A program made the translations under genes and the position numbers. The notes under the pieces are model-generated. The model searched no databases and had not been told where the DNA came from. It saw nothing but the letters and a program-made list of their open reading frames with translations. Of a stretch of 63,137 bases of DNA, positions 1-10,359 are shown one piece after another. Numbering within the stretch: position 1 is the stretch's first letter; every line of letters starts with the position of its first letter. The stretch spans positions 415,915-479,051 of the forward strand of contig NSJX01000015.1 of assembly GCA_002286715.1 (NCBI GenBank), in the 5' to 3' direction. The stretch comes from Dentipellis sp. KUC8613. Lineage: Eukaryota; Basidiomycota; Agaricomycetes; Russulales; Hericiaceae.

Positions 1-379
1 GACCTTCTGACTTCGAGCCCAGCTTCACCTCGTCCCCATGAGAATCGCATATGTGACAAGCACAGTTGCGAAATCAAAGGAAAAACCCAGCGGCGTCTCA
101 AACTCACGACACCTGCCAAGATGTCGACGACCGCATCGCCGCAGTCCTTAACATGTGAATCCCGCCTTCACGACTTCTCGCTTCCCCCGTTGATGTCGCA
201 TGTCATCGCGGCATAAAGTACCAGGCTTTCTGCAAGACACTGCTGCAAGTGAGCCCCACCTCCACGCCTCTGTAAGTCAAGTAGGATTCGGACACGAATT
301 CCGAGAGCACCACTGCAGACGGCAAAGCGCCCTCCTTCAATCCGCATAGGCACCAATCGGCAGACTGACGGCTCAAGGC
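1..379 (+). repeat. Repeat R, copy 1 (truncated)
   Basis: This stretch matches 8774-9130 in the same orientation and 25443-25060 in reverse complement, at roughly 90 percent by eye. It continues off the left edge of the window. The match stops near 379, where the other copies go on with about 250 more bases. I see no long conserved ORF, terminal inverted repeat or poly-A tail. The open frames inside are shared by all copies only because the DNA is shared. It sits directly beside the truncated NDUFV1 relic, so it marks a breakpoint of the large duplication. Confidence 0.75.
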
Positions 380-493
380 TGAGAGGTGGCGCTGGCTTCC
401 CCGCGGTCTTAAATAGAGATTTCTCACCAAGCCAGGTTAGGAGAAAAACTACGTATTTCTCAGCAGCCTCATCCACCCCTGCCTGTGCTGATG

Positions 494-1418
494 CTCCGTG
501 AAAGACTTCCCCATTGCATAGTCATTGCTGACGAGGGGGAGCCCGGCACTTGCGAGGACCGCGAGACTCAATCGTCCGCCACCTACATTTACACCCGCAG
601 CGAGACCGTCCAATTGGTTGCCTGCCTCCAATAAACCATCGATGAGGCCTGAAGGCCTGAAAGGCAGATTTCCTCGGCACACGTGCGTGTAGCGGCTCAG
701 CGCAGGCGCCTACATCTGTGTTAGCGAGAAGACCACGCGCATCGACTCGCTCTGTTCCTGAAGCCGACCTTCCCCGCCGATGCCGGCCTCTTCGGATTCC
801 TCACCACTGTCGCCAGCGTCGAGACCGTCGCTGTCGCCCTGATCATCGTCCGCCGCAGCGCCGACTGGTTCGCCGGCTTCGGCCGCGAGCGCAGTCAAGG
901 TGCCAAGCTCTTCTGCATCATAGACACGTCAGGAACCTCCGTGTCGTGGAGAGAATGAGCATCCCGCTCTAGGAGCTTGTCGAGAAGCACTACAGCGGCG
1001 TAGCGGCGGCTGGGATACCTCCTTAGGAGCATCTCCGGTAGGTGCTCCATCCCCGTTCTGCCTATCGACAACTTACAAGTTCTCGGAGATCATGGACTAC
1101 AACTCGCTCAAGCAAAACATCATGATCCGCTTTGTCGAGGGCCGCGGTCACCAGCGCGAGATCGACATGCTCCTCGAGCTCACGTGCGTCGCGCCCTCCT
1201 CTTTCTGCACTTCTTCGCGCTGACACCTCCACCCTGTATACAGTAAGTAAGTTGTGAGAAGTACGATCTGTGCGCTCGGCGGCGCCGCCGCCTGGCCGAT
1301 CCGGGGCCTTATGTGCCACTTCCGCTCGGAGGTCGACGTTGACCCCATGCTCGCGATCTTGGACAGTCTTGGTGTTGGTGATAATCTGCCTGGGCTCGGT
1401 ATTGCATCGTCTGTGTAG
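494..1418 (+). pseudogene. Relic of NDUFV1 (complex I 51 kDa subunit)
   Basis: Translated with frame jumps this stretch gives recognisable pieces of the intact gene at 31021-32773: ADEGEPGTC near 520, the FPADAGLFG region near 770, [11 protein letters not shown] near 865, [17 protein letters not shown] near 1133 and a matching C-terminus with TAG at 1416-1418. It starts at the position of intron 3/exon 4 of the parent, so the first three exons are missing. It carries stops and frameshifts. It also has an internal deletion near 1105-1125 that removes the end of exon 4, intron 4 and the CxxC cluster that binds the 4Fe-4S centre. The last intron (about 1183-1241) is still present, so this is a DNA-level copy and not a retrocopy. 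It cannot make a working subunit. Confidence 0.9.
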
Positions 1419-1807
1419 TAGCTAGGGCATTCATTTTATTATTCCCCCAAAAATCTGTGAAAGCGAAACCCCTGACAATCAAAGTCAGGTCATGTATAGC
1501 AAACGGCAACTGTAGCAGCTGGGAGCGATGAAACATCCAGAGAGGCGACATGGCGGTATGGCCGTGGATAGTTCAAGGCGCTCCTGCTTCCGCGCCGACG
1601 TCTTCATCCTCGACCAGGACCACCACGACAGACGACAAGTAGAAGCTATCCTCTCGCCACGTTGCCGCCGAGTAGACGCCTGCGCGAATGATAGCCTCCT
1701 CGTCGCGCAGCATCTTCCGTGTCGGGTCAGGTACCAATTCGATTCTACACTGCTACAATTACATGTCACGACAGCTCCGTTAGAGATCCTACCATCTTGC
1801 CAATCAC
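1419..1807. other. Intergenic, no gene seen
   Basis: About 390 bases between the NDUFV1 relic and the 3' end of gene B. It corresponds to 30424-31020 in the right arm but is shorter and hard to align. I see no coding or RNA feature. Confidence 0.5.
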
Positions 1808-4643
1808 CTATGCCTTCTGCTTCCCTTTTCTCTTCGTACCGAACTTCTGCGTCATGTTCCACTGCAAACGGGCATCGCCTTTCTGGTAATCTTCAAATAC
1901 GTGAGCCCGTATCTGCCTTTCCTCGAAAAGGCTGGCAAGCCGAGGTGCATGCTCCTTGTGCAGTTTCGCTACGAACGAGGTATAATTGACGATGCCTTCT
2001 ACAGTTGTGAGGTCGAAGACGCGTACAGTTCGGTCGATGATGCGAATGCGCTGAAAGGGAGGCATGCGATGATCAGCATCTGCCGTGGTGACAAGGACAA
2101 GTACAGGCAGGAAAATTTGAGTCACTCACAATCTCTTCGCTGTCTTGTTGTCGCTCGCCCCATGCACATATCACAGCACCCATAGCACCCTCTGTTACAA
2201 GTCCAAATATCGGGAAGTCTGTGATCCCGAGCATGCCGAGGAACTTGACGACCGCAACGAGATCCAAGCGGCCTTGGTTCGCTGCCGCATGCCGTGGCGC
2301 AGATATAGTCCTCTTGTATTCACGAACGAGAACCGGGATTTCGAGTGTGTTTTTCTCGTCAAGAACAACCTCATCATCGTCACCTGCATCATCCGTCTCG
2401 TCCTGTTCTTCAGCGCTTGTACCAATGTGGGTATTTTGGAGTTTCTTGGCCAGATCTGGCACATCGAAGGGAGACGAACCCGGAGCAGGCTCGATGTGGG
2501 CGGCGGTCCGGAAGCTGGCACTATACATAACATCCGAATGTGCCGTCGGCGGTGCGTCGCGTCTGTCAATGAACATTCCATACGAAGAAGAAGTAGTGTC
2601 TGTCTTGCCCTTCTTGATCTTTGGGAGGGCATCGATTCGGCGGCCAAATGCATTATCGACCTCCGTGCTCAGGTTCTTGGCGCTCGGAGGTTTTGATCTA
2701 GGAACAAGTGCGAACGATTTGGCCCATTCCGGATCAAAGCCTTCGAAGAATTCCTCGATGCGCACAACTGCAACACCGTCACACTTGGCTGTCAAAGGAT
2801 GCATGCCTTGTACCTGAGACATGGGCAGTGTTTCTCGGCGTTCAACCCATCTGTTGAAGAGCTCGGAGTTAAGCGCACCCGCCTGGTAGGCAGCGCTAAA
2901 TGAGTTCTGTGCATCAGCCAATGCACGTGCACGAGAGGGAGTGTCGTTGTTTGTATATGCTGCCTTCGCTTTCGTCATATTGCAATTTGCGAGCGCAGTT
3001 GATGCACCAAGTTCGTAGGCGATGGCTGTCATTTGTTCAGCGATAGTGGCTTTCTCCGTGAGTTCTAGTGAATCTCCTGGATATCCAATGGATGGGTCGA
3101 TAGTCGGAAGACGCAGTATGCGCTCGGACCTATATGAGTATGAAGCTGTTATTGAGATGAGGAGGCTGATGCAGAAGAAGACCCACGTACGTATCCCAAA
3201 CCATGACCGGGTTTGAACCTCCATCTCTGACCTTGCCTTCCGTGAAGTAGGTGCCCACCACCGAAGAAATGAGACTCCAGCCTTCCCGCCATGCTATTTC
3301 ATCTACAGAATGAGTAACCTGATCGTCCTTATTCTTTTTCATCTGAGCGAGTGCTTGAAAGCTCAGAGGGAGGCAATAAGTGAGACACCCCTCAAGCCAA
3401 GAAGGGGACTTGTCGTCGATCAGATAGACACAGTCAATACGACCAGCTAACTTGTCATCCTCTCGCCGCTGTACAGCATCAGACCCAGAAAGAAAGCTCT
3501 TCAATAGCTCGACATGTCGCGTGGTCAAGGTTTTGGTTGGTGGCTGCAAGCTAACGCATCAAATTTGCGCAAGATACTGACACCAACGGCACATACGTTG
3601 TCGATCCATGCAGATGGTAGATACAGAGCTGTCATGGTTTCATATAGCTTGAAATGTTCTTTGGCATAAACAAGCCAGGATCCGACAGCCTTCGCCTGGA
3701 ATTCATCTAGAAGAGCGGTTGGTGTAAATGAATAACAAACGGCATTTCGGTCAAGCATCCACATGTAGACGGGGTGGATACGATATCCTGAGATCTTGTT
3801 TGCCGGTGCTCTAGCAAATCTAGTGAACATAATAATAAAATTAATGGGGCGCGCAAGTTTTGAGATAGTTGACGCAACTCGGAAGCCGAATATCGCTTTA
3901 CACATTCCCCACTACAGATGCCATTAGTCAAAGACATAAATTTCAATGGTGTTCTGCTCACAACGTGGTTATGCCGATTAAATCTTTCTTTCTAGGATAT
4001 AACTGAGTAAAAATGACCAGAAAACATCGGATAATAAAGAGCGTACGGCGGTGCCACATGGTCCTCGGCGTTGTTCTCGTCGACCCTACGAGGTACATTC
4101 TCCATACATCACAGGCTTCAAGATGAATTAGGAAGCGCCTTACGTCGGTAGACTCAATTGAGACCTGCGTACGGGTCAATCACAATGCAGATCTCAGATG
4201 CGAGAGAACATACTGTGATTTCTGTGACGCAGCGCTCCGACTGTATCCAAAGCAGGCCAAGTGAGATTATAATCAGGCGTCTAAAGATAGCGCACATACG
4301 AAGATCTACGCGTTGGCTGCTCCCTATCATAGTATCATCATATCATCGAGATTGAGTCGAAGGCCAATAAATCATATACGTGACGTACACTGGCTTCAGT
4401 CCAGGTCTCTCCTTACTCGATGCCCTACTCGTTGGCATAGACCTTCAGGTTCTCGTTTGTCAACAAAGGGTAACGATTGAGGTACAGAAAAGACGCAAAG
4501 ACGCACTTTGTTTCCGCATCGTGCGCATCGGATCCCTCGCTAGATTTCGAACTTCGTGGTGTCGGTTCAATAAATCGCCTCACGAAAGACTGAAGCAACA
4601 AGACATACTCTCGGATACGGTCACTTTGGCGTCGGGAAGCCAT
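1808..4643 (-). CDS. Unknown protein B, left-arm copy (probably 3' half of an A-B gene)
   Basis: I do not recognise this family. It is the diverged paralogue of 27463-30423. Clear exons in transcription order: about 3905-3560 (motif MWMLDRNAV), about 3549-3190 (DIDC-rich block), about 3125-2150 (long exon beginning at an ERILRLPTIDPSI motif and ending at CAWGER) and about 2080-1808 (RIIDRTVRVFDLTTVEG to a KGKQKA end). The long exon has an acidic, Asp/Glu-rich stretch and a conserved segment around FLGMLGITDFPIFG. No signal peptide or catalytic motif is visible. The first 700 bases (4643-3950) are poorly conserved and may be decayed: an acceptor used in the right copy is lost here. Only 37 bases separate the possible ATG from the stop of gene A on the same strand, and a GTGAGG donor overlaps that stop, so A and B are probably one gene. 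Confidence 0.6.
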
Positions 4644-4679
4644 AAGTCGGATACGAAGGAGGAGGGGGAGGGGAGGGCC

Positions 4680-6268
4680 TCACCTATCGCTACACGCTGC
4701 ATTTACATCTGCAGCCCATGAATAGACCGCGTCCTCTCCAGGTCCTATCACGTCGCGATCGGCAGCGTGACACCTTATCATATCTGCATCCATCATGGGT
4801 ACAGGGCCATCCGCACGCCAAAACGAGATGGCGCCAGACGTAACCTGGGCAAAGACGTCTTCCGCCCGGGCGTCACCTTCTGCACTGATCAATTCGATCT
4901 TCTCCCGTAGACTCAGAAGAAAAGTGGCGAGCGCCTCTGCAGACAATGGGTCCGCGAGATCGAATATCCCGCCCTTCTCTCGTGCTGTACATCCAAGGGC
5001 GGCGTAGGCTACACGCGGCAACGGCTGAAGGGTATATGAAAACAATGGTCAGATATGGAGAACGGAATTGCGCACCACACAATACGACTGGGATACGTCC
5101 GAGTCGCCGAACCAGCCAAAGATGACTTGCACGGAAGTTTGATATTGGTCGAACGCAAGCCCGACTATCGGCTGGTTCGAGAGTCCCCATGCCCGCCGCT
5201 GATGGAGCATGCTCGCCATGACATCAAAGATATTGTCGACGTCGGCCATGCAGAGCAGACCGAGGAGAGGCATAGGACGTTGAATGGGATCAGATAGCAT
5301 ATGAATCTGCGATGCGATAGGATTGAGGCCGTCTGCAGAAGCAGAAGACTCCGATCCTGGTGACATACTTTCAGGATCGTCGACTTCGCTGGCGCCTTCT
5401 TCCCCGTCTTCTCTGTCCGTCTCGTCTTCCCTGTCTTCCCCGTCCGTGTCGTCCGTGCCGTCCATCTCGTCCATCTCGTCCGCCTCGCCTTTCTCGCCCG
5501 TCATCTTTATGTGCTCTTCTGCCATGCGCCCACCATCCTCATGTGACTTCATCGAAATGGGCGAAGAATGTGACGTTGCATTAGAGGCGTGATCCAGAGA
5601 CGGCCCGTCATCTCGACTGGATGCAGAGGACCCGACGCTCTCCTCCTGTGAACCTATCGGCGACCGCTTATCGCTGGGCGCAGACGATGAGCAAGCGTCT
5701 GCAGAAGCATGTTCGCCAGATGGAAAGTCGAAGACAGGGTGAAGTAGAAGAAATGAGGCTTCGACCGTCTTCGGAAGCCACTGCGCCAGCGGGTTCTCGT
5801 GCGCGAGGGGATGCATAGGGCGCACCACTTCAGCGAATTCCCTGAGACGCTTCATGATGAGTATGCGCACCACAGGTACTATGAGAGATGATCTACCAGA
5901 TAGCACAGTCGGGCATTGTGAAATAGAATATTGCGCGGAGAGTTCTGACAAGGAAGCCCGTCTTCGGGTTGGGTGGCACGCCTCGAATTTCATGTTCTAG
6001 TTCTACCATATCGCGGAGATTGGTCGCTAATAGCCGCACATCGCGGAGGGCTTTTGATACTTTTGTAGGGTCCAGTCCAGAGGCCTGAGAAGCAGAGGAT
6101 AATCAGCGCGATTACTGCGATGGGCTATGAGGAACGTACAGTAACTGGCTCGTCGGGATGTGGCGAGAGAACGCCAGTGAGGTCGACGAGGATGGCAGGC
6201 CATTCAAGAGACGAGCCACTCTGCACAATGGCGTGTTCTATGACATTCACCGACGGTGTAATATGCAT
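4680..6268 (-). CDS. Unknown protein A, left-arm copy
   Basis: No known domain recognised. Exons 6268-6140, 6084-5897, 5841-5076 and 5024-4680 join in frame to 475 aa. The splice signals are GTACGT, GTAGAT and GTGCGC donors with CAG acceptors. The ATG at 6268 opens with MHITPSVNVIEHAI. Upstream of it the frame soon meets TGA TAA, but an extra 5' exon cannot be excluded. Residues about 45-110 are charged and probably helical. A serine-rich stretch is followed by a low-complexity linker of D-x-x/E-x-x triplets (about residues 210-250), then a hydrophobic conserved segment (PMPLLGLLCMADVDNIFDVM). The copy at 26022-27429 is about 90 percent identical, even in the intron at 5896-5842. The stop codon overlaps a good splice donor (AGGTGAGG), so the transcript may run on into gene B. 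Probably intracellular; function unknown. Confidence 0.65.
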
Positions 6269-6444
6269 GATGATGTTGCCTTTGGCACGAAGTTATCAAG
6301 GTTCGAGGTTGTTGAAGTCTGGCTAGTTCAGATGCAGATGGCTTACATAAACAATAGATGAGAATGCAGCACGTCCTGCACCAGCAGCGTTCTGACTCAC
6401 ATATAATTAAGGTGATAGAACGTTGAGACTTCCCGGGGCTCTAT

Positions 6445-6630
6445 TTTGTGAAGGTCCTCGTATGTAGCCGTACTGATAAATCGTGCACGGAATGCTTAGT
6501 GTCGGGATCTCCCGTCGGCACTTTGCGCGCCCATGCGTCGGAGAATCAATTGACGCCGGCCCGTTGGAATGAGTCTGAGGGCGGCCAACGGTTATGTACA
6601 GGACCTAGTTCTGACTTCGACCCCAGCTTC
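6445..6630 (+). repeat. Repeat R, left piece of a split copy
   Basis: Matches the reverse complement of 25546-25425 (for example the shared TGTCGGGATCTCCCGTCGG and GAGGGCGGCCAACGG strings). A 20-base segment near 6520 is extra here. The match breaks exactly at AGCTTC (6625-6630) and resumes after AGCTTC at 8774-8779. Confidence 0.75.
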
Positions 6631-6928
6631 CAGCTGTGTAGAGATCGATAAGTAGACCGCACGAAAATTCTTTTGCACAGTCGCGTATCAGGAGCGCTCG
6701 GAGAGTTCCATGCTCCGCCGACTGACTTTTGCGGCCGGCATGGGCCGGCATGCACGGCAGCATTGACGGCTTCAATCGGGGCACAGAACCTATGACACGC
6801 GACTATGGAAAAAGTTGTCGACGTGGTCTATTGATCTCTAAACAGCTGCAAAACTGCTCCTGCATCTTTTCCAATGCAACTCTCTAAGCCATACGACGGA
6901 TACATTGTTCGTGATCATTGAACCAAAT

Positions 6929-8281
6929 CTAACGCAACTTCGCGAACCCCATGCGGTCGCGAGTGACATCGAGAGTAAGGTATACATTCTTCAAGAACGC
7001 GATTCCTATGATCCACTCTCCTGGATTCATCAGCGGGTCCGGAACGATATTAGAATGGCAGTATCCAGCTGCAATAGGAGCCCCAACGATGTCACGCGGA
7101 TCCACGTCGAATGAGCGACGGTTGATGGTGACCGACAGCTTCCGCTGGGCACCACACGGAAACGCATACGTGCCGCCGATCACCTTCACGACCCCCGGAA
7201 TCAAATTATTTATTGCGTCTGCATCGGAGGGGTGCGCGAGCAGCGCGCTGGTGCCAGTGTCGACAAAGCCGACGCGCGCCGGTAGGACCTGGGACCCATC
7301 CATCGAAATCCTGTCGATGCTGAACTTCCATTCCTTTGTCGATCCGCCGGAGAGGTTCTGCACGAACACTTGTTCGTCCGGCAAGAATTTGAGGGGATTC
7401 TCCTCGCCGAACATGATTTCGCCGTCGTTTCGACCGTCAGCATTGCGCGACAATTTCCAGCCGGATATGCCACTTGGTATGGAACTTCCGGCCGCGAGAG
7501 CATCTAGGATGGTCGGTGTACCGGTTCTCGAGGTACTCTGTTCGCAAGACATGGATATTCAGAGCCCCTCACGGATGAAGTATAGTATACAAGCTTACAC
7601 TGAAACCGAATCCCATAACCCCATCATAAGTTGCGGTAGCCAGACTACCTGTCAACGTGTCGGCGGTTCCGAACGAGAATCCAGGAAGAGTCCGGCCGCC
7701 AATAGCGACATCATCCGTAACGATAGAGCCAGCCAAAGTACTCTGATCTTCATAAGTGGTAGTCCATTTTTCGTCTGAAGATTGGAAAGTCTCCGAATTC
7801 GAAATACCGATGGGAACACGGCGACCCTGCAGGATAAAACGTAAGTAACCGAGAAGTCGATGGGAAACTGAATCCGAATTGAGGGCTTACACGCTGTGGG
7901 CATGTATCGCTAATGAGCCAAAACTCGGAGGACCCGCAGTCCATGACCACGGTGTATGCAGTTGGATTCGTGCCGACCTTCACGGAGGCGGTATAGCCGA
8001 ATTCAATATTGTTGGTCATTATGGGTGTCAGAGGGAGCGTGAAAGGAGGATGCTCTGGTCGGGATACATTTCTAGGATCATGCATAACTTCAATATCATT
8101 GTTGACAAGAATGAAATTCAGGGATGACTGACGCAAAGTGGTGCGAAGCCTCTGCCGAGTCGATATCAGTCGTGGGAAGTTCATGGCCACGAGGAAATGG
8201 AATGCCCCAAACTGACGCAGGGGCCGAAAGTCCAAGACAAGCAGCTGCTAAGAAGGCGTCGAATGTGAGTGTATACCGCAT
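6929..8281 (-). CDS. Secreted pepsin-like aspartic protease (family A1)
   Basis: Bilobal A1 endopeptidase, probably secreted. Exons 8281-8133, 8071-7891, 7826-7599 and 7537-6929 give 388 aa. The first intron (GTCAGT...CTAG, 61 nt) is my inference: without it the frame shifts by one. The N-terminus MRYTLTFDAFLAAACLGLSA is a good signal peptide, followed by a very short propeptide. The first catalytic Asp is residue 94, in a D-C-G-S-S context where the family normally has DTGSS or DSGSS. The flap region, a GVMGFGFS segment and the second catalytic motif VDTGTSALL (Asp279) are present. The C-terminus MGFAKLR is typical. Length is normal for a secreted fungal A1 protease after a short prosegment. 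It lies alone in an insertion within repeat R. If the inferred intron is wrong, the copy is frameshifted and dead. Confidence 0.8.
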
Positions 8282-8368
8282 GATAGGCAGGGAACGGCGG
8301 AGACCAGCTCGAGGGGAAGAATTGTTGGAAGGAACCAGCCTTGCCGGAAAACGTCAATGGTTGAGGCC

Positions 8369-8375
8369 TTTTATA
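8369..8375 (-). promoter_or_regulatory. TATA box of the aspartic protease gene
   Basis: Minus-strand TATAAAA about 90 bases upstream of the ATG at 8281, the only such motif in that interval. Confidence 0.5.
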
Positions 8376-8596
8376 TTGTCGGCCGTGCCAGATTTTCACT
8401 GTGTCAGCCGTCGAGGCGAATAAGATGCCGGGCCGTCAGGGTCGGGCTCCAATCAATTCAGCTTCAGTGAGGCTGCTAGCGTGAATTCGGGAAGCCCGTG
8501 ATGCCCAGACACAAGCCGGGCACCCCTGTGACACGATGTACACACAGATCAGCAGCAAATGATAGACCGGATACATCAGCAAAACAGAATCGCTAT

Positions 8597-8625
8597 GAGC
8601 AGGTATGAGCTGCTCATACCTGCTC
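8597..8625. repeat. Perfect 29-bp palindrome upstream of the protease gene
   Basis: Arms GAGCAGGTATGAGC and GCTCATACCTGCTC flank a single T, a perfect 14-bp inverted repeat with a one-base centre. It lies about 315 bases upstream of the protease start, inside the inserted segment. It could be a dimeric regulator site or a cruciform-prone relic; sequence alone does not tell. Confidence 0.7.
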
Positions 8626-8773
8626 CGGCTAAAACCCCTTCGATCGCACATTACCTACCTTTTTCGGTAATTCAGCACATTCTCGTCCAATGGGAGGCCG
8701 TCCTCTGAACAAAAAGGCTGCCCACCGTATTTGCAATTAGGCCTCTTTACAGATGTAACTACACTACAGTCAA

Positions 8774-9420
8774 AGCTTCACCTCGTCCTCATGAGAATCG
8801 CATTTGTGACAAGCACAACTGCGACATCAAATGAAAGACTCAGCAGTGTTTCGAAATCACCACATCTACCACGATATCGACGACCGTATTCCCGCTGTCC
8901 TTGACATGTGAAGCACGCCTTGACGACTTCTCACTTTCCCCGTTGATCTCGCATGCCGTCGCGGCATAAAGTAGCAGGCTTGCTGCCAGACACTGCTGCA
9001 AGTGAGCCCCACCTCCACGCCTCTGTAAGTCAAGTAGGATTCGGACACGAATTCCGAGAGCACCACTGCAGACGGCAAAGCGCCCTTCTTCAATCCACAT
9101 AGGCACCAATAGGCAGACTGACGGCTCAAGGCCTCAAGTCGCTGTATTCCTATTGACTAGGTGCGTACTTTATACCTAGTGTTTTCTATAGGCACCTAAA
9201 TGACTCCATTGTGCCCCTGTAGACCGCGCAACAAGTTCCTTTTGCGCAGGGAGCCAACGTCCACTTACCTACACCTCCGCGCGTCCATATCGCAATGAGA
9301 ATGCCGTGCCATTCACGCAAGCCGCGCTCCCCAGTACGTGACCCCGAGCAACACAGGTCTTCACTTTCGGCTAATTGGCTCATGTCCCGCACGTCGTCAG
9401 TAATCCATCTCTGTTTTGAA
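8774..9420 (+). repeat. Repeat R, right piece of a split copy
   Basis: Pairs with the reverse complement of 25430-24770 over its whole length, including the TTTTGCGCAGGGAGCCAACG block near 9240 and the CAATGAGAATGCCGTGC block near 9292. Similarity fades after about 9420. This is the inner edge of the left arm of the large inverted duplication. Confidence 0.75.
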
Positions 9421-10359
9421 TGACCACGTGCCAAGATTTTTCCAGGCCTTTGAGGGACCTAACCTCCGCGCGCTTATCGCCGTCCTGCGGTACGTCTCTT
9501 TCCCCGCTGTGCGACGGCGTCAAGTTATGGCTTTGCTCCCTTGCTGCTCTTGCTAATCTCGTTCCCAGCACGGCCCTGCAACGCTGTAGCAGACTGAATA
9601 CCCAGCACTTACCGGCCTTCGGACTGTGCGGAGCCCAAGATGGGCTTTGACCCGCGTGGGGCGTTCTTACCAGAGTTCAGCGTGCGTGAGATCGCGTCCG
9701 TACGTTCGCCTGCCTACATACATGGATGCCAACTGGGACGGGCGCTGAAACCTTCTGAAACCTTCTGTTTATTAATTCATGCCACTTCCGCAACTCCACT
9801 ACTACGCTAATCGGCACGAATCTCACCCAGTTGAACACCTCAGTGATGCCACCCCCACTTCATTCATTCCTCACGATGATCAACAATCGGGCCGCATACG
9901 CACGCGTGCAATCGACCCAATCACGTGACTGTACCGGACGCCTCGATTGCTGAGTACTCAGTGCTGTGTGTTACCGGGAGGAGCTGTCGAGATGATTCAC
10001 CAAGCGCGTGGCAAGGACAGCGACGAAAGCTTTTCGGCACGTCTTTCTCTGGACCTGACACCGATTTGCGTCTGCAAGTTCCTCATCTGGTGCCCTCTCA
10101 ATATCTGGGTCTTGTGAACTATGCCCCTGACTTGCTCTCCCATGTCCGGGTATCCTGCTTAGCTGAAGCGTAACGTGTCGCGATTTTCGTCACAGACGCC
10201 CGAGGCCGCACGGTTTTTGAAGCCTCCACACGTGTATCAATCTGTCACACAACTGCCCTCCTGCTCATCGGCACCTCCTTTCTCCGTTTCACTCCTGTCT
10301 CGCACTCCTGCACATGGTTTTGTCTGCCTTCCTATTTTGCATGCCGATACTCTAGCAAC
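9421..10359. other. Gene-free stretch
   Basis: No convincing exon, RNA gene or repeat. The open frames here have no splice-compatible partners and no recognisable motif. The last 200 bases may be the decayed beginning of the CHAT gene that follows. Confidence 0.4.

Larger units (their letters stand above)
6631..8773. other. 2.1 kb insertion inside repeat R, carrying a protease gene
   Basis: In the right arm and at the window start, repeat R runs without interruption through AGCTTCACCTCG. Here it is split by 2143 bases, and AGCTTC is present on both sides (6625-6630 and 8774-8779). That is what a 6-bp target-site duplication, or repair using microhomology, would leave. The inserted DNA holds a single aspartic protease gene. 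I see no transposase and no convincing terminal inverted repeats. Confidence 0.6.

Noticed and set aside
8866..9129. Frame shared by all copies of repeat R (also 203-430 and 25078-25350)
   Set aside because: Similarity follows from DNA duplication; no motif, start context or codon bias supports a protein.
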